64,000 nt of DNA from Planotetraspora kaengkrachanensis (GCF_016862895.1 NZ_BONV01000006.1:226157-290156); one strand, 5' to 3'; positions 26,465 through 35,872 are shown, numbered from the stretch's first letter. The notes: generated by a model from the sequence alone, not told the origin. Numbers and translations: made by a program.

Positions 26465-27981
26465 TCGACAGCATCGATCCGCGTACGGGCCGGGTCGCCG
26501 AGCGTATCGACGCCGCCACGACGCGGGCGGACCTCGACGACCTGTGCGCTCGGGCCGAGACGGCCGCACGGGAGCTCACGGCGCTCGGGCGCGCGGGGCG
26601 GGCGCGGCTGCTGCGGTCGATGGCTCGTGCGATCGAGGACGCCAGGGGCGATCTGGTCACGGTCGCCGACCGCGAGACGGCGCTCGGCGAGCAGCGGCTC
26701 AACGGCGAGCTGACCAGGACGTGCTACCAGCTCGACCTGTTCGCCGACGTGGCCGAGGACGGCGCCTACCTCGAGGCCACGATCGACCACGCGGGGGACA
26801 CCCCGATGGGTCCCCGCCCCGACCTGCGCCGCATGCTGGTCCCGCTCGGCCCGGTGGCGGTGTTCGGCGCGAGCAACTTCCCGTTCGCGTTCTCCGTGCC
26901 CGGCGGCGACACGGCGTCGGCGCTGGCCGCCGGATGCCCGGTCGTCGCCAAGGTGCACGAGGCGCATCCCGCGACGTCGGTGCGCGCCCACGCGGCACTC
27001 GCCGAAGGCGCCGCGGCCGCGGGCGTGACCCCCGACGTGGTCAACCTCGTCTTCGGCCGCGAGGCGGGCGTCGACCTGGTCGGGCACCCCGCCGTCCAGG
27101 CCGTCGGCTTCACCGGCTCGCTCGGCGCCGGGCGGGCGTTGTTCGACGTCGCCTCGTCCCGGCCGTCGCCGATCCCCTTCTACGGCGAGCTCGGCGCGCT
27201 CAACACGCTCGTCGTGTGCCCCGCCGCGGCGGCGGCCCGCGGCGAGGACATCGCGGCGGGGCTGGCGGCCTCCTTCACGCTCGGCGTGGGGCAGTTCTGC
27301 ACGAAGCCCGGCGTGGTGCTGCTCCCCGCGGGCCCGGACGGCGAGGCGGTCCGCCGCTCGCTGGCCGAGCGGGTGGCCGCGATGCCCGCCGGGATCATGC
27401 TCAGCGAGCGCACGGCCGGTGCCTACCGGCACGGCACGGAGACGCTCCTCGGCATGGAGGGGGTCGAGGTGCTCGCCCGCGGGCACGAGGCCACGGGCGA
27501 GGGATGGGCGGGCGCCCCGCTGCTCCTGCGGGCGGACGCCGCCTCGATCACGGGGGCGCTGACCGAGGAGTGCTTCGGCCCGGTCCTGGTGGTCGTCGAG
27601 TACGACGACGAGGGGCGGCTGCTCGAACTGCTGCGGAAGTTCGGGCCCGCGCTCACCGGGACGATCCACGCCGACGAGGCGGACGCCGGGCTGTCGGCCC
27701 TCGTGCTCGCGCGGCTCGCGGGCACGGTGGGCCGCGTGGTGTGGAACGGGTTCCCCACCGGCGTCGCCGTGGCGTGGGGCATGCACCACGGCGGGCCGTA
27801 CCCGGCGACCACCAGCGCCCTCCACACCAGCGTGGGCACCACGGCGATCCGCCGCTGGCTGCGCCCGATCAGCCTGCAGAACGTCCCACAGGAGCTGTTG
27901 CCGGACGAGCTGCGCGATGTCCCCGAGGGCGCCGCCGGACTGGTCCGCCGCGTCGACGGCGTCCTCACCCCGGTCAAGTAG
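26461..27981 (+). CDS. 2-oxoglutarate semialdehyde dehydrogenase (aldehyde dehydrogenase family)
   Basis: ALDH-family enzyme of 506 residues. KGSADH signature FGASNFPFAFSVPGGDTASA, VAKVHEAHP cofactor region, catalytic Glu in YGELGALN and Cys in GVGQFCTKPG. The C-terminal half includes VWNGFPTGVAVAWGMHHGG. It oxidises 2-oxoglutarate semialdehyde to 2-oxoglutarate, the last step of the Weimberg pathway (Caulobacter XylA). Coupled to the XylX-like gene by ATGA overlap. Confidence 0.88.
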   Translation: MIDSIDPRTGRVAERIDAATTRADLDDLCARAETAARELTALGRAGRARLLRSMARAIEDARGDLVTVADRETALGEQRLNGELTRTCYQLDLFADVAEDGAYLEATIDHAGDTPMGPRPDLRRMLVPLGPVAVFGASNFPFAFSVPGGDTASALAAGCPVVAKVHEAHPATSVRAHAALAEGAAAAGVTPDVVNLVFGREAGVDLVGHPAVQAVGFTGSLGAGRALFDVASSRPSPIPFYGELGALNTLVVCPAAAAARGEDIAAGLAASFTLGVGQFCTKPGVVLLPAGPDGEAVRRSLAERVAAMPAGIMLSERTAGAYRHGTETLLGMEGVEVLARGHEATGEGWAGAPLLLRADAASITGALTEECFGPVLVVVEYDDEGRLLELLRKFGPALTGTIHADEADAGLSALVLARLAGTVGRVVWNGFPTGVAVAWGMHHGGPYPATTSALHTSVGTTAIRRWLRPISLQNVPQELLPDELRDVPEGAAGLVRRVDGVLTPVK

Positions 27982-28041
27982 CCGTTCGCGCCGGACGGCA
28001 TGCTGGACACGCTGATTCCTCCGATAAGGGACATTGCTGCA

Positions 28042-29043
28042 ATGACGACACAACCCCAGGCCCCCACCCCGCTCCGCTGGGCGATCATCGGCACCGGCGG
28101 GATCGCGAGCGCGTTCGCCGAGGACCTGCGGCTTTCCGACGCCGGCGAGGTGGTGGCGGTCGGTTCCCGTTCGGCCGAGCGGGGCGAGGCGTTCGCCGCC
28201 AAGACGGGCGCGGCGCGTTTCTCCGCCGACCTGGCCGAACTGCTGGACTCGGACGACATCGACGCCGTCTACGTAGCGGTGCCGCACAGCGGGCACCGCG
28301 ACGCGGCCGTCGCCGCGATCGAGGCCGGCAAGGCCGTGCTGGTCGAGAAGCCGTTCACGATCAACCGCGCCGAGGCCGAGGAGCTCGTGAAGCTGGCCCG
28401 CGCGAAGGGCGTGTTCCTCATGGAGGCCATGTGGACGCGCTTCCTGCCCCACATGGTCCGCATCCGCGAACTGCTCGCCCAGGGGCGGCTCGGCGACCTC
28501 CGGCAGGTCAACGCAGCGCTCGGCGTCTGGTTCGAGAAGGACCCGGCGCACCGGATGTTCGACCCGCACCTGGGCGGCGGCGCCCTGCTCGACCTCGGGG
28601 TCTACCCGGTGTCGTTCGCGTCCATGGTGCTCGGCGAGCCGACGACCGTGCTCGGGGCGGCCCAGTTCGGTGACACCGGCGTGGACGCGCAGACCACGGT
28701 GGTGCTCCAGTACGGGCAGGGCCGGCAGTCGGTGCTCGCCACCTCGATGGAGGCGTGGCTGCCGAACCGGGCCTCGATCTCGGGGACGGACGCCCGCATC
28801 GAGGTGGACCACATGTTCTTCACACCGAAGTCGTTCACCCTGACCACGCTGACCGGGGCGGTGGAGCGGTACGACTTCCCCGTGGAGGGCAGCGGTCTGC
28901 GCTTCCAGGCGGAGGAGGTCGCGCGGTGCGTCCGGGCCGGCCTGCTGGAGAGCCCCGTGATGCCGCTCGACGAGACCTGCCAGATCATGGGCACGATGGA
29001 CCAGGTGCGCGCCCAGATCGGCCTGCGGTACCCGAGCGAGTGA
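28042..29043 (+). CDS. Gfo/Idh/MocA family oxidoreductase (dihydrodiol/D-xylose dehydrogenase type)
   Basis: A 333-residue Gfo/Idh/MocA enzyme. Rossmann motif IIGTGGIASAFAEDL, EKP in VLVEKPFTINRAEAEEL, and GVFLMEAMWTRFLPHM, typical of the dimeric dihydrodiol / NADP D-xylose dehydrogenase branch, followed by GGGALLDLGVYPVSF. It could be an NADP-dependent aldose 1-dehydrogenase working beside the XylB-like SDR. Start ATG 28042 is preferred; ATG 28000 is in frame. Confidence 0.8.
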   Translation: MTTQPQAPTPLRWAIIGTGGIASAFAEDLRLSDAGEVVAVGSRSAERGEAFAAKTGAARFSADLAELLDSDDIDAVYVAVPHSGHRDAAVAAIEAGKAVLVEKPFTINRAEAEELVKLARAKGVFLMEAMWTRFLPHMVRIRELLAQGRLGDLRQVNAALGVWFEKDPAHRMFDPHLGGGALLDLGVYPVSFASMVLGEPTTVLGAAQFGDTGVDAQTTVVLQYGQGRQSVLATSMEAWLPNRASISGTDARIEVDHMFFTPKSFTLTTLTGAVERYDFPVEGSGLRFQAEEVARCVRAGLLESPVMPLDETCQIMGTMDQVRAQIGLRYPSE

Positions 29044-29178
29044 CCTCGGCGGCCGGTCGTCGTCCGGCTTGTTATCGAGTGCGCGTTTTGTGAGAGACTG
29101 CGCAGTCGATTTCGGCGGGGCGGGCCAGGGCCCGGGTGTGGAACCGCGGTCCGGCCGCCCCGCCAGGCAGAGGGGTAC

Positions 29179-30051
29179 ATGAAACTCGGTTTGCACTACT
29201 GGAACTTCTCGACCCCGGCGGAACCCGAGCTGATCGCGCCGACGCTGGCGCAGACGGCCCGCATCGCCGAGGACGCGGGGATGTCGTCGTTCACGCCGAT
29301 GGACCACTACTTCCAGATGCGGTACCGCGGGGGAAGCGCGAACGAGCCGATGCTGGAGGGATACACGACGCTCGGGTACGTGGCCGCGCTGACCACGCGG
29401 ATGACGCTCGGCCTGATGGTCACCGGGGTGATGTACCGGCATCCCGGCCTGCTGGCGAAGATCGTCACCACTCTCGACGTGCTGTCGGGCGGCCGCGCGC
29501 AGTTCGGCGTCGGCGCGTCCTGGTACGAGCGCGAGCAACGCGGGCTGGGGGTGCCCGTCGTCCCGATGGCCGAGCGGTTCGAGCGGCTGGAGGAGACGAT
29601 CCAGGTCTGCCTTCAGATGTGGAGCGACGACGACGGCCCCTACCAGGGACGTCACTACCAGCTCGAGGAGACCCTGTGCGTGCCTGCTCCGCTGGGCCGG
29701 CCGCGCCCGCCGATCATGATCGGCGGCGGTGGGGAGAAGAAGACGCTGCGGCTGGTCGCCCGATACGGGGACGCCTGCAACCTGTTCGCCACCGGACCGG
29801 ACGAGGTGGCGCACAAGCTGGGCGTGCTGCGGGCGCACTGCGACGCCGAGGGCCGCGACTACGACGCCATAGAGAAGACCGTGATGTTCTCCCGCCCGGT
29901 CCTCGAGCAGACCGACGTGTTCCTCGCCGAGGCTGAGGAGTACGCGAGGCTGGGGGTCGGCGAGATCCAGGTGCTGCCGGACCGGCACCCGGTCGAGTTC
30001 ACCACGCAGGTCGCGGAGCGCGTGGTCCCGCGCGTCGCCGCGATCGGCTGA
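29179..30051 (+). CDS. LLM class F420-dependent oxidoreductase
   Basis: A 290-residue TIM-barrel protein of the bacterial luciferase-like family with TIGR03560 features: GLHYWNFST, FTPMDHYFQM, LGLMVTGVMYRHPGLLAK, LSGGRAQFGVGASWYEREQRGLG, and PRPPIMIGGGGEKKTL. Members usually use reduced F420. Last gene of the plus-strand operon before a perfect 32-bp palindrome. Its job in the pathway is unknown. Confidence 0.82.
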   Translation: MKLGLHYWNFSTPAEPELIAPTLAQTARIAEDAGMSSFTPMDHYFQMRYRGGSANEPMLEGYTTLGYVAALTTRMTLGLMVTGVMYRHPGLLAKIVTTLDVLSGGRAQFGVGASWYEREQRGLGVPVVPMAERFERLEETIQVCLQMWSDDDGPYQGRHYQLEETLCVPAPLGRPRPPIMIGGGGEKKTLRLVARYGDACNLFATGPDEVAHKLGVLRAHCDAEGRDYDAIEKTVMFSRPVLEQTDVFLAEAEEYARLGVGEIQVLPDRHPVEFTTQVAERVVPRVAAIG

Positions 30052-30097
30052 GAGCCGGGCCGCTCGCACCCTTTCCGGCGACCGGCTGAGAGCCGGG
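30045..30097. repeat. Direct repeat CGGCTGAGAGCCGGG
   Basis: A 15-nt sequence at 30045-30059 (spanning the LLM stop codon) recurs exactly at 30083-30097, 38 nt apart. Probably a small duplication beside the terminator palindrome. Confidence 0.6.
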
Positions 30098-30125
30098 TCG
30101 CCCGCCGGCGCCGGCGGGCGACCCG
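30094..30125. terminator. Bidirectional terminator, 32-bp perfect palindrome
   Basis: CGGGTCGCCCGCCGGC and its exact complement meet with no spacer, between the convergent LLM and GH3 genes. Confidence 0.75.
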
Positions 30126-30133
30126 ATGCGTCC

Positions 30134-32488
30134 TCAGTTCCGGGCCGCCGCGGAGGTGACGGTGGCCTCCATGACCCGGTCGAACCCGACGTGACGCCGG
30201 GGCCCGGTCATCGTGACGGAGACGGTCTCGCGGATGTCGGCGCTCGACGCTCCGATCCGCAGCTCCACCACGCCCGGGTCGACCTGCCGCCGCCCGGCCG
30301 CGCCGGTGTAGGAGGTCTGGTCGGCGTGCAGGGAGATCGTGACCTCCCGCGTCTCGCCAGGCTCCAGGTCGACCCGGGGCGCGGTCAGCAACGACTGCAC
30401 CGGACGGGCGACCTCCGCCACCGGGTCGTGCAAGTAGACCTGCACGACCTCCGAAACCGGGCCGGCGGCTTCGTTGCTGAGCGTCACCCGCACGTCGAAG
30501 GTGCCGTCGGTCGGCCACGTCTCCGCCGGACCGGCGGAGACGGCCTTCCACGTGATCGGGGTGTAGGACAGCCCGTGGCCGAACGGGAACAGCGCGGTGG
30601 GATCCACCGAGCTCACCTCGCTGCGCCGGGCGAGCGGCGCGGCCAGGTAGGTGGAGGGCTGGGTGGCGCCGTCGCCGGGGAAGCTCACCGGGAGCCGGCC
30701 GGCCGGGTCCGCCCGGCCGGACAGGACGTCCGCCAGGGCGCGCGCGCCCTCCTCGCCGGGGAAGAACCCGCACACGACTGCCGCGAGGCGCTCGACCTGC
30801 CGGGCCAGTTCGTACGGCCGGCCGACCAGGAGGACCAGCACCACGGGCGTACCCGTGGCCAGGACGGCCTCGAGCAGCTCCTCCTGCCGTCCGGGAAGGC
30901 GCAGGCTCTCGGTGTCGCAGCCCTCTCCTGAGGTGCCCCGGCCGAACAGGCCCGCCTGGTCGCCGAGCACTGCCACGCACACGTCCGCTTCCGCGGCCGC
31001 CGCGACGGCCGCCGCGATCCCCTCGTCGTCGCCGCCGAGGACCGGCACCCCCTGCGCGTAACGCACGTCGTAACCCGCGGGATCGGCGCGCAGCGCCTCG
31101 ACCAGCGTCGGCACCTCGAGGCCGACGGGCACGTCAGGATGGTGCACGCCGACATGCATCGGGAACGAGTAGCAGCCCATCATGGCCTGCGGGGTGTCGG
31201 CGCGCGGCCCGACCACGGCCAGGCGCAGCCTCGGCGCCAGAGGCAACGTGCCGGTGTTGCGGAGCAGGACCACCGAGCGGCGGGCCAGCTCTCCGGCCAG
31301 GGCCCGCTGCTCGTCGCCGTCGAGCACAGCGTCGCCCGTCCCGCTGTCCTCCTCGCGGAGGACGGAGGGCTCGGGGTCCCAGCCTTCGTCGAGCAGGCCC
31401 AGCCGGCACTTCTGCAGCAGCACGCGCCGCAGCGCGCGGTCGACGAGGGCCGGGTCGACCTCGCCGCGCTCGATCGCCTCGATCAGCGGCGGGCCGAAGG
31501 TGTTCACCGTGGGCAGTTCGACGTCGATCCCCGCCGTCAGCGCGAGCCTGGCCGCGTCGCCGGGCGACTCCGCCACGTTGTGCAGGGTCTGCAGGAAGGC
31601 GACGGAGAAGTAGTCGGCGACGACGGTCCCGGTGAAGCCGTAGGTGTCGCGCAGCAGGTCGGTGAGCAGGCCGGGGTCGGCCGCGACCGGGACCCCGTCG
31701 ATGTCGGCGTAGGAGTTCATCACCGAGTCGGCCCCGGCCCGCAGCGCCATCTCGAACGGCGGCAGCAGCACGTCGGCGATCTCACGGCGGCCGGCCGACA
31801 CCGGCGCGAGGTTGCGGCCCGCCTTGGACGCGGAGTAGCCGACGAAATGCTTCAGGGTGGCGACGACGCCCGCGGACTGCACGCCGCGGATGTAGGCGCT
31901 CCCGATCGTGCCGACGAGGACGGGATCCTCGCCGATGGTCTCCTCGACGCGCCCCCACCGCAGGTCGCGGGCCACGTCCAGCACCGGGGCGAGCCCCTGG
32001 TGAACGCCGAGGCGCCGCATGGTCGCGCCGATCTGCGCCCCCATCCGCTCCACGAGGTCCGGGTCGAAGCTGGCTCCCCAGCACAGCGGCGACGGGTAGA
32101 CGGTGGCCTTCCACGCGGCCAGCCCGGTCAGGATCTCCTCGTGCACGAGTGCCGGGATCTCCCAGCGTCCCGCCGCCGTGATCGACCGCTGCGCGTTCGC
32201 GAGCGTGGCCGCCCCCGTGAGGACGCCGACGGGCGTCGTGCCGAACGGCCGGGTCAACTGGCCGATGCCCTGCTTCACCAGCTCGTCCCACCCGACGGGC
32301 AGCGACGTGAACTCGTGCTGGTGCGGAGCCATCTCGCCGTCTTCGTCCTTGATCCCCACCCAGACGCCGTACAGCTGCGCGACCTTCTCGGCCACGCTCA
32401 TCCGCGCCATCAGGGCCTCGACCCGCTCCTCGTCGGGGACCGCGGCGTCCTTCCACACCTTCGGCGAGGGTTCAGTGCTCAGAGCCAC
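30134..32488 (-). CDS. Glycoside hydrolase family 3 (beta-glucosidase/beta-xylosidase)
   Basis: Cytosolic GH3 enzyme of about 784 residues with no signal peptide. The N-terminal TIM-like domain has VDVARDLRWGRVEETIGEDP, the KHFVGYSASKAGRN substrate loop and nucleophile Asp in TGTVVADYFSV; the alpha/beta sandwich follows (SVVLLRNTGTLPLAPR; GRPYELA; FFPGEEGARALADVLSG) with FPFGHGLSYT and a C-terminal fibronectin III-like domain (VQVYLHDPVAEVARPVQ). GTG 32488 has CGGAGA 6 nt upstream; ATG 32542 is also possible and would overlap the aldo-keto reductase stop. Likely hydrolyses imported oligosaccharides to monosaccharides. Confidence 0.87.
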   Translation of the reverse strand: MALSTEPSPKVWKDAAVPDEERVEALMARMSVAEKVAQLYGVWVGIKDEDGEMAPHQHEFTSLPVGWDELVKQGIGQLTRPFGTTPVGVLTGAATLANAQRSITAAGRWEIPALVHEEILTGLAAWKATVYPSPLCWGASFDPDLVERMGAQIGATMRRLGVHQGLAPVLDVARDLRWGRVEETIGEDPVLVGTIGSAYIRGVQSAGVVATLKHFVGYSASKAGRNLAPVSAGRREIADVLLPPFEMALRAGADSVMNSYADIDGVPVAADPGLLTDLLRDTYGFTGTVVADYFSVAFLQTLHNVAESPGDAARLALTAGIDVELPTVNTFGPPLIEAIERGEVDPALVDRALRRVLLQKCRLGLLDEGWDPEPSVLREEDSGTGDAVLDGDEQRALAGELARRSVVLLRNTGTLPLAPRLRLAVVGPRADTPQAMMGCYSFPMHVGVHHPDVPVGLEVPTLVEALRADPAGYDVRYAQGVPVLGGDDEGIAAAVAAAAEADVCVAVLGDQAGLFGRGTSGEGCDTESLRLPGRQEELLEAVLATGTPVVLVLLVGRPYELARQVERLAAVVCGFFPGEEGARALADVLSGRADPAGRLPVSFPGDGATQPSTYLAAPLARRSEVSSVDPTALFPFGHGLSYTPITWKAVSAGPAETWPTDGTFDVRVTLSNEAAGPVSEVVQVYLHDPVAEVARPVQSLLTAPRVDLEPGETREVTISLHADQTSYTGAAGRRQVDPGVVELRIGASSADIRETVSVTMTGPRRHVGFDRVMEATVTSAAARN

Positions 32489-32541
32489 GCTGTTCTCCGT
32501 TTGGTCGTGTGAGTCGCTCGTACGGCCGGCCGTCGTCGGCA

Positions 32542-33537
32542 TCAGTCCAGCCACCCGCCGTACGCAGGGGTGCACTGGTCGAGCTCGTCCCACAGCTCCG
32601 GAGGGATCGGGGTGGTGGCGAGCTCGAGGGTGGTGGAGATCCGGGCGGGCTCGGAGATCCCGACGATGGTCGACGTCACCCGCGGGTCCCTCAGTGAGAA
32701 CTGCAGCGCGGCGGCGGCGAGCGGAACGCCGTGGGCGTCGCAGGCCCGGCGCATCGCCCGGACCGCCTCCCTGACCGACTCGTCGGTGTCCCGGTAGGCG
32801 TAGCGGGGCTGCGCGTCGGGGCCCTTGACGAGCATCCCCCCGCCGTACGGCGCGCCGTTGACGAAGGCGACCCCTCGCCGGGCGGCGTCGTCGATCAGCG
32901 GATCGGCCTCGCGGTTCACCAGGGTCCACCGGTTGTGGTTGATCACGGCCTCGAACACGCCGGTGCCGACGAACCTGCGCATCAGCTCCACCGGGCCGCC
33001 GGCGATCCCGAGGTGGCCCACCACGCCGGCGTCGCGCAGCGCCACGAGCGCCTCGACCGCGCCGCCGGGTGCCATGGCCTGCTCGAACGTGACGTGGAAC
33101 TCCGGGTCGTGCAGGTACATCATCGGCACGTGGTCGAGGCCCAGCCGTTCCAGGCTCTCCTCGACCGAGCGGCGTACCCGTTCGCCGGAGAAGTCGCCGG
33201 AGTCGGGGTCGGCGTCGGCCTTGGTGGCCAGTACGAACCCGTCGGGCAGGCCACGACGGCGCAGCACGGCGCCGATGCGCTGCTCGGCGGTGCCTGCGCC
33301 GTAGTTGTTGGAGGTGTCGAGGAAGTTGAAGGGGCCGTCGAGCACGGCCTCGACCGTGGCCTCGGCCCGCTCCTGGTCGACCGCGTACCCGTAGAGCGCG
33401 GGCATGCTCGCAAGGGGGCTCGTCCCGATGCAGATGGGAGTCACGGTGAGACCGGTGCGGCCGAACGCGCGCCGCTCCGCCGGGTCGGGAAGTTCGTACG
33501 CGGCGGTGCGCCGGTCGTCGGTCAGGTCATCGGCCAT
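32542..33537 (-). CDS. Aldo-keto reductase / aldose 1-dehydrogenase type
   Basis: AKR-superfamily TIM barrel of 331 residues, with LGRTGLTVTPICIGTS-like start, FLDTSNNYGAGTAEQRIG (catalytic Asp and Tyr), VLATKADADP (Lys), HVPMMYLHDPEF (His) and the NADP-binding VTSTIVGISEPARI. The family includes D-threo-aldose 1-dehydrogenase and pyridoxal 4-dehydrogenase. Coupled by 1 nt to the SMP-30 gene, supporting sequential sugar oxidation and lactone opening. Confidence 0.82.
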   Translation of the reverse strand: MADDLTDDRRTAAYELPDPAERRAFGRTGLTVTPICIGTSPLASMPALYGYAVDQERAEATVEAVLDGPFNFLDTSNNYGAGTAEQRIGAVLRRRGLPDGFVLATKADADPDSGDFSGERVRRSVEESLERLGLDHVPMMYLHDPEFHVTFEQAMAPGGAVEALVALRDAGVVGHLGIAGGPVELMRRFVGTGVFEAVINHNRWTLVNREADPLIDDAARRGVAFVNGAPYGGGMLVKGPDAQPRYAYRDTDESVREAVRAMRRACDAHGVPLAAAALQFSLRDPRVTSTIVGISEPARISTTLELATTPIPPELWDELDQCTPAYGGWLD

Positions 33538-33538
33538 G

Positions 33539-34447
33539 TCAGATCACGAATTCGGTCGTGCGGCGGCCACGGCACCCGGGCTCGGCCCGGAAGATCATGC
33601 CGGCCATGGGCTGACGCCGCAGGTCGTCGGGGGAGAGTTCCTCGGTGGAGGTGCTGATGATGAGCTGGTCCAGCTCCGGACCGGCGAAGCAGCACGACGT
33701 CACCTGCGAGACGGGCAGGGTGATCGTGCGGTCCAGGCGGCCGTCGGGCCCGAACCGGCGGACGCACGAACCTCCCCAGAAGGCCACCCATACGGCGCCT
33801 TCCGCGTCGACGGTCAGCCCGTCGGGCATCCCGGCCGCGGCGGAGGTGTCGGCGAACACGCGCCGGTTCGACAGCGCGCCTGTCGCCACGTCGTAGTCGA
33901 AGACGTCGACGCGGCGCAGGGGAGTGTCCACGAAGTAGCACAGGGTCCCGTCCGGCGACCAGTCGACGCCGTTGCTGATCGTGACGTCGGTCAGCACCGT
34001 GTGCAGGGAGCGGTCGGCGTCGAGGCGGTACAGGCACGCCGCCCCGGGCTCCTGGTCGTAGGCCATGCTGCCGGCGAAGTACCGGCCCGCGGGATCGACG
34101 CCGGCGTCGTTCATCCGGATGTGCGGCCGTCCGGCCAGCGGGGCGGCGAGCCGTTCTGTGAGCCCGTCCCTGGAGGCCAGAGCGACGCCCTCGCCGTCCG
34201 CGACGACGACGGTCGCCGGGTCCGTCGTGGGGTGGACGGCGGTGACCGGCGCCGGCAGGTCGAACCACCTGACGTCGCCGGTGTCGACGTCCGCGTCGAA
34301 CACCCGGCCGCGGGGGATGTCGACGAACCGCACCCGCCCGAGGATGGCGTCCCACACCACGCCCTCGCAGTGGACGCCGGAGACGTCCAGCCACGGCCGC
34401 GCCGCCGGATCGCCCTCCGCCGGCCCGGCCGGCGCCGGTGCCGTCAC
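33539..34447 (-). CDS. SMP-30/gluconolactonase family lactonase
   Basis: Six-bladed beta-propeller, 302 residues. Metal-ligand regions are CEGVVWD (Glu), HIRMNDAGVDPAGRYFAGSM (Asn), TISNGVDWSPDG (Asn) and GMPDGLTVDAEG (Asp). It would hydrolyse the sugar lactone to the aldonate (the XylC role). GTG start overlaps the epimerase stop (GTGA). Confidence 0.86.
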   Translation of the reverse strand: MTAPAPAGPAEGDPAARPWLDVSGVHCEGVVWDAILGRVRFVDIPRGRVFDADVDTGDVRWFDLPAPVTAVHPTTDPATVVVADGEGVALASRDGLTERLAAPLAGRPHIRMNDAGVDPAGRYFAGSMAYDQEPGAACLYRLDADRSLHTVLTDVTISNGVDWSPDGTLCYFVDTPLRRVDVFDYDVATGALSNRRVFADTSAAAGMPDGLTVDAEGAVWVAFWGGSCVRRFGPDGRLDRTITLPVSQVTSCCFAGPELDQLIISTSTEELSPDDLRRQPMAGMIFRAEPGCRGRRTTEFVI

Positions 34448-35463
34448 GGGGCCAGCGGCGCCAGCGCCGCAGCGGCGAGCCGGTGGCCCTCGACGAGCCG
34501 CGCCAGCACCGCGTCGGTCGCGGCGTCCGGGCGGGTCTCCTCGGGATGGCCCGCACGCCAGGCGGACAGCCGGCGGGCGCCCTCCGACCAGGTGACCGTC
34601 GGCCGGAACGACGGGACGAACCGCCTGATCTTGGCGTTGTCGAAGACCGCGCTGTGCTGCAGGTCGCCGACGATCAGATCCGACCAGAACCAGTCCGGGG
34701 CCACGACCGGCAGGAACTCCGAGGGCAGGTGCACGAGCCTCGCCTGGGTTCCGGCCGTGCGGCCGATGATGTCGTAGATCTCGTTCCAGGTCAGCGCCTC
34801 GTCGGAGGTGATGTGGAAGTCCTCGCCCACGGCCTGCCAGTTGCCGATCAGCCCGACGAGGCCGACGGCGAGGTCACCGGCGTGCGTGAGGGTCCACAGG
34901 CTCGTGCCGTCGCCGGGGACGACCAGTTCGTCGCCGCGCACGATCCGGTCCCACGCCGTCCAGTCGCCGGGAAGCGGGGGATGGGCGTCGTCGTAGGTGT
35001 GCGAGGGCCGCACGATCGTGACGGGGAACTCGCGCTCCTCGTACGCGTGGTGCAGGACGTCCTCGGCGGCGATCTTCTCTCTGGCGTAGGCCAGGTAGGG
35101 GTTGCGCCGGGTGGTCGACTCGACGAACGGCACCTGCCGCACCGGCTTGTGGTAGATCGACGCGCTGCTGATGTGGATGTACTGGCTCGTCCGGCCTTCG
35201 AACAGCTCCACGGCCGCCGAGGCGTCCTTGGAGCCGAAGCCGAGGAAGTTGACCACGCAGTCGAACGACGTCCCGTCCAGGGCCCGCCGCATCGACTCCG
35301 CGTCCTGGACGTCGCCTTCGATGGTGGTGACCCCCGCCGGGACCGGCCGCCGGCCGGCGGTGCGGCCGCGGTTCAGGACGTGCACGTCCTGGCCCTGGCG
35401 GACCGACTCCGCGACACAGGACGAGCTGATCGTGCCGGTGCCGCCGATGTAGAGAACCTTCAC
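34444..35463 (-). CDS. Extended SDR, NAD-dependent epimerase/dehydratase family
   Basis: A 339-residue extended SDR with VLYIGGTGTISSSC nucleotide motif, SSASIYHKP and YLAYAREKIAAED (YxxxK). Central region VTIVRPSHTYDD and DWTAWDRIVRGDEL. It probably oxidises or epimerises a sugar or sugar acid. GTG start, GGAG 7 nt upstream. Second gene of the minus-strand operon. Confidence 0.82.
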   Translation of the reverse strand: MKVLYIGGTGTISSSCVAESVRQGQDVHVLNRGRTAGRRPVPAGVTTIEGDVQDAESMRRALDGTSFDCVVNFLGFGSKDASAAVELFEGRTSQYIHISSASIYHKPVRQVPFVESTTRRNPYLAYAREKIAAEDVLHHAYEEREFPVTIVRPSHTYDDAHPPLPGDWTAWDRIVRGDELVVPGDGTSLWTLTHAGDLAVGLVGLIGNWQAVGEDFHITSDEALTWNEIYDIIGRTAGTQARLVHLPSEFLPVVAPDWFWSDLIVGDLQHSAVFDNAKIRRFVPSFRPTVTWSEGARRLSAWRAGHPEETRPDAATDAVLARLVEGHRLAAAALAPLAP

Positions 35464-35506
35464 TGCAGGACTCCGGATCTTGGATTCAGGGATGGGCGGG
35501 ATGCGG

Positions 35507-35872
35507 TCAGCTGCGGGACTTGCCGGCGTACCAGTCCTCGAAGCCGTTCTCCACGACGCTGATGAGCAGGTCGTCGGGCCGGATGCCGATCTCCTCCAGC
35601 CGCTTGGCGATCTGGTCGAACGTCGCGTATTTGGTGGTCACGTCGTACATGTGCACCATCAGGATCTGGATGCTGATCAGCTGCCGCCGGTCGACGCCGT
35701 TGTAACCCGGGTCGAAGACGATCTCTCCGGGCTCGTGGGTGCGGAAGATCTGGAACTTGTCGGTCGGGTCCATGCCGAGGCCGTCGACCAGAGCCTGGTG
35801 GATCCCGTTGCTGATCTGCTCGCCCAGCCGTTCGGCCAGGGAACGGTCGAGGTCGATCTGCACAAGAGGCAA
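35507..35872 (-). CDS. Tautomerase family protein (4-oxalocrotonate tautomerase-like)
   Basis: A 121-residue tautomerase-superfamily protein. After removal of the initiator, Pro1 is exposed (M-PLVQIDLDRSLAERLG), the catalytic base of the family. Arg residues (FRTHEPGEIVFDP) are present. The start is TTG 35872 with AAAGGA upstream; TTG is confirmed by the Pro2 position. Tautomerase activity on a 2-keto-3-deoxy or enol acid in this pathway is inference. First gene of the minus-strand operon. Confidence 0.75.
   Translation of the reverse strand: MPLVQIDLDRSLAERLGEQISNGIHQALVDGLGMDPTDKFQIFRTHEPGEIVFDPGYNGVDRRQLISIQILMVHMYDVTTKYATFDQIAKRLEEIGIRPDDLLISVVENGFEDWYAGKSRS

Noticed and set aside
26089..30069. 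1326-codon minus-strand open frame opposite the sugar-oxidation operon
   Set aside because: It is a shadow of GC-rich codon bias: low-complexity Arg/Gly/His/Val translation with no domain, opposite genes with complete catalytic motifs.
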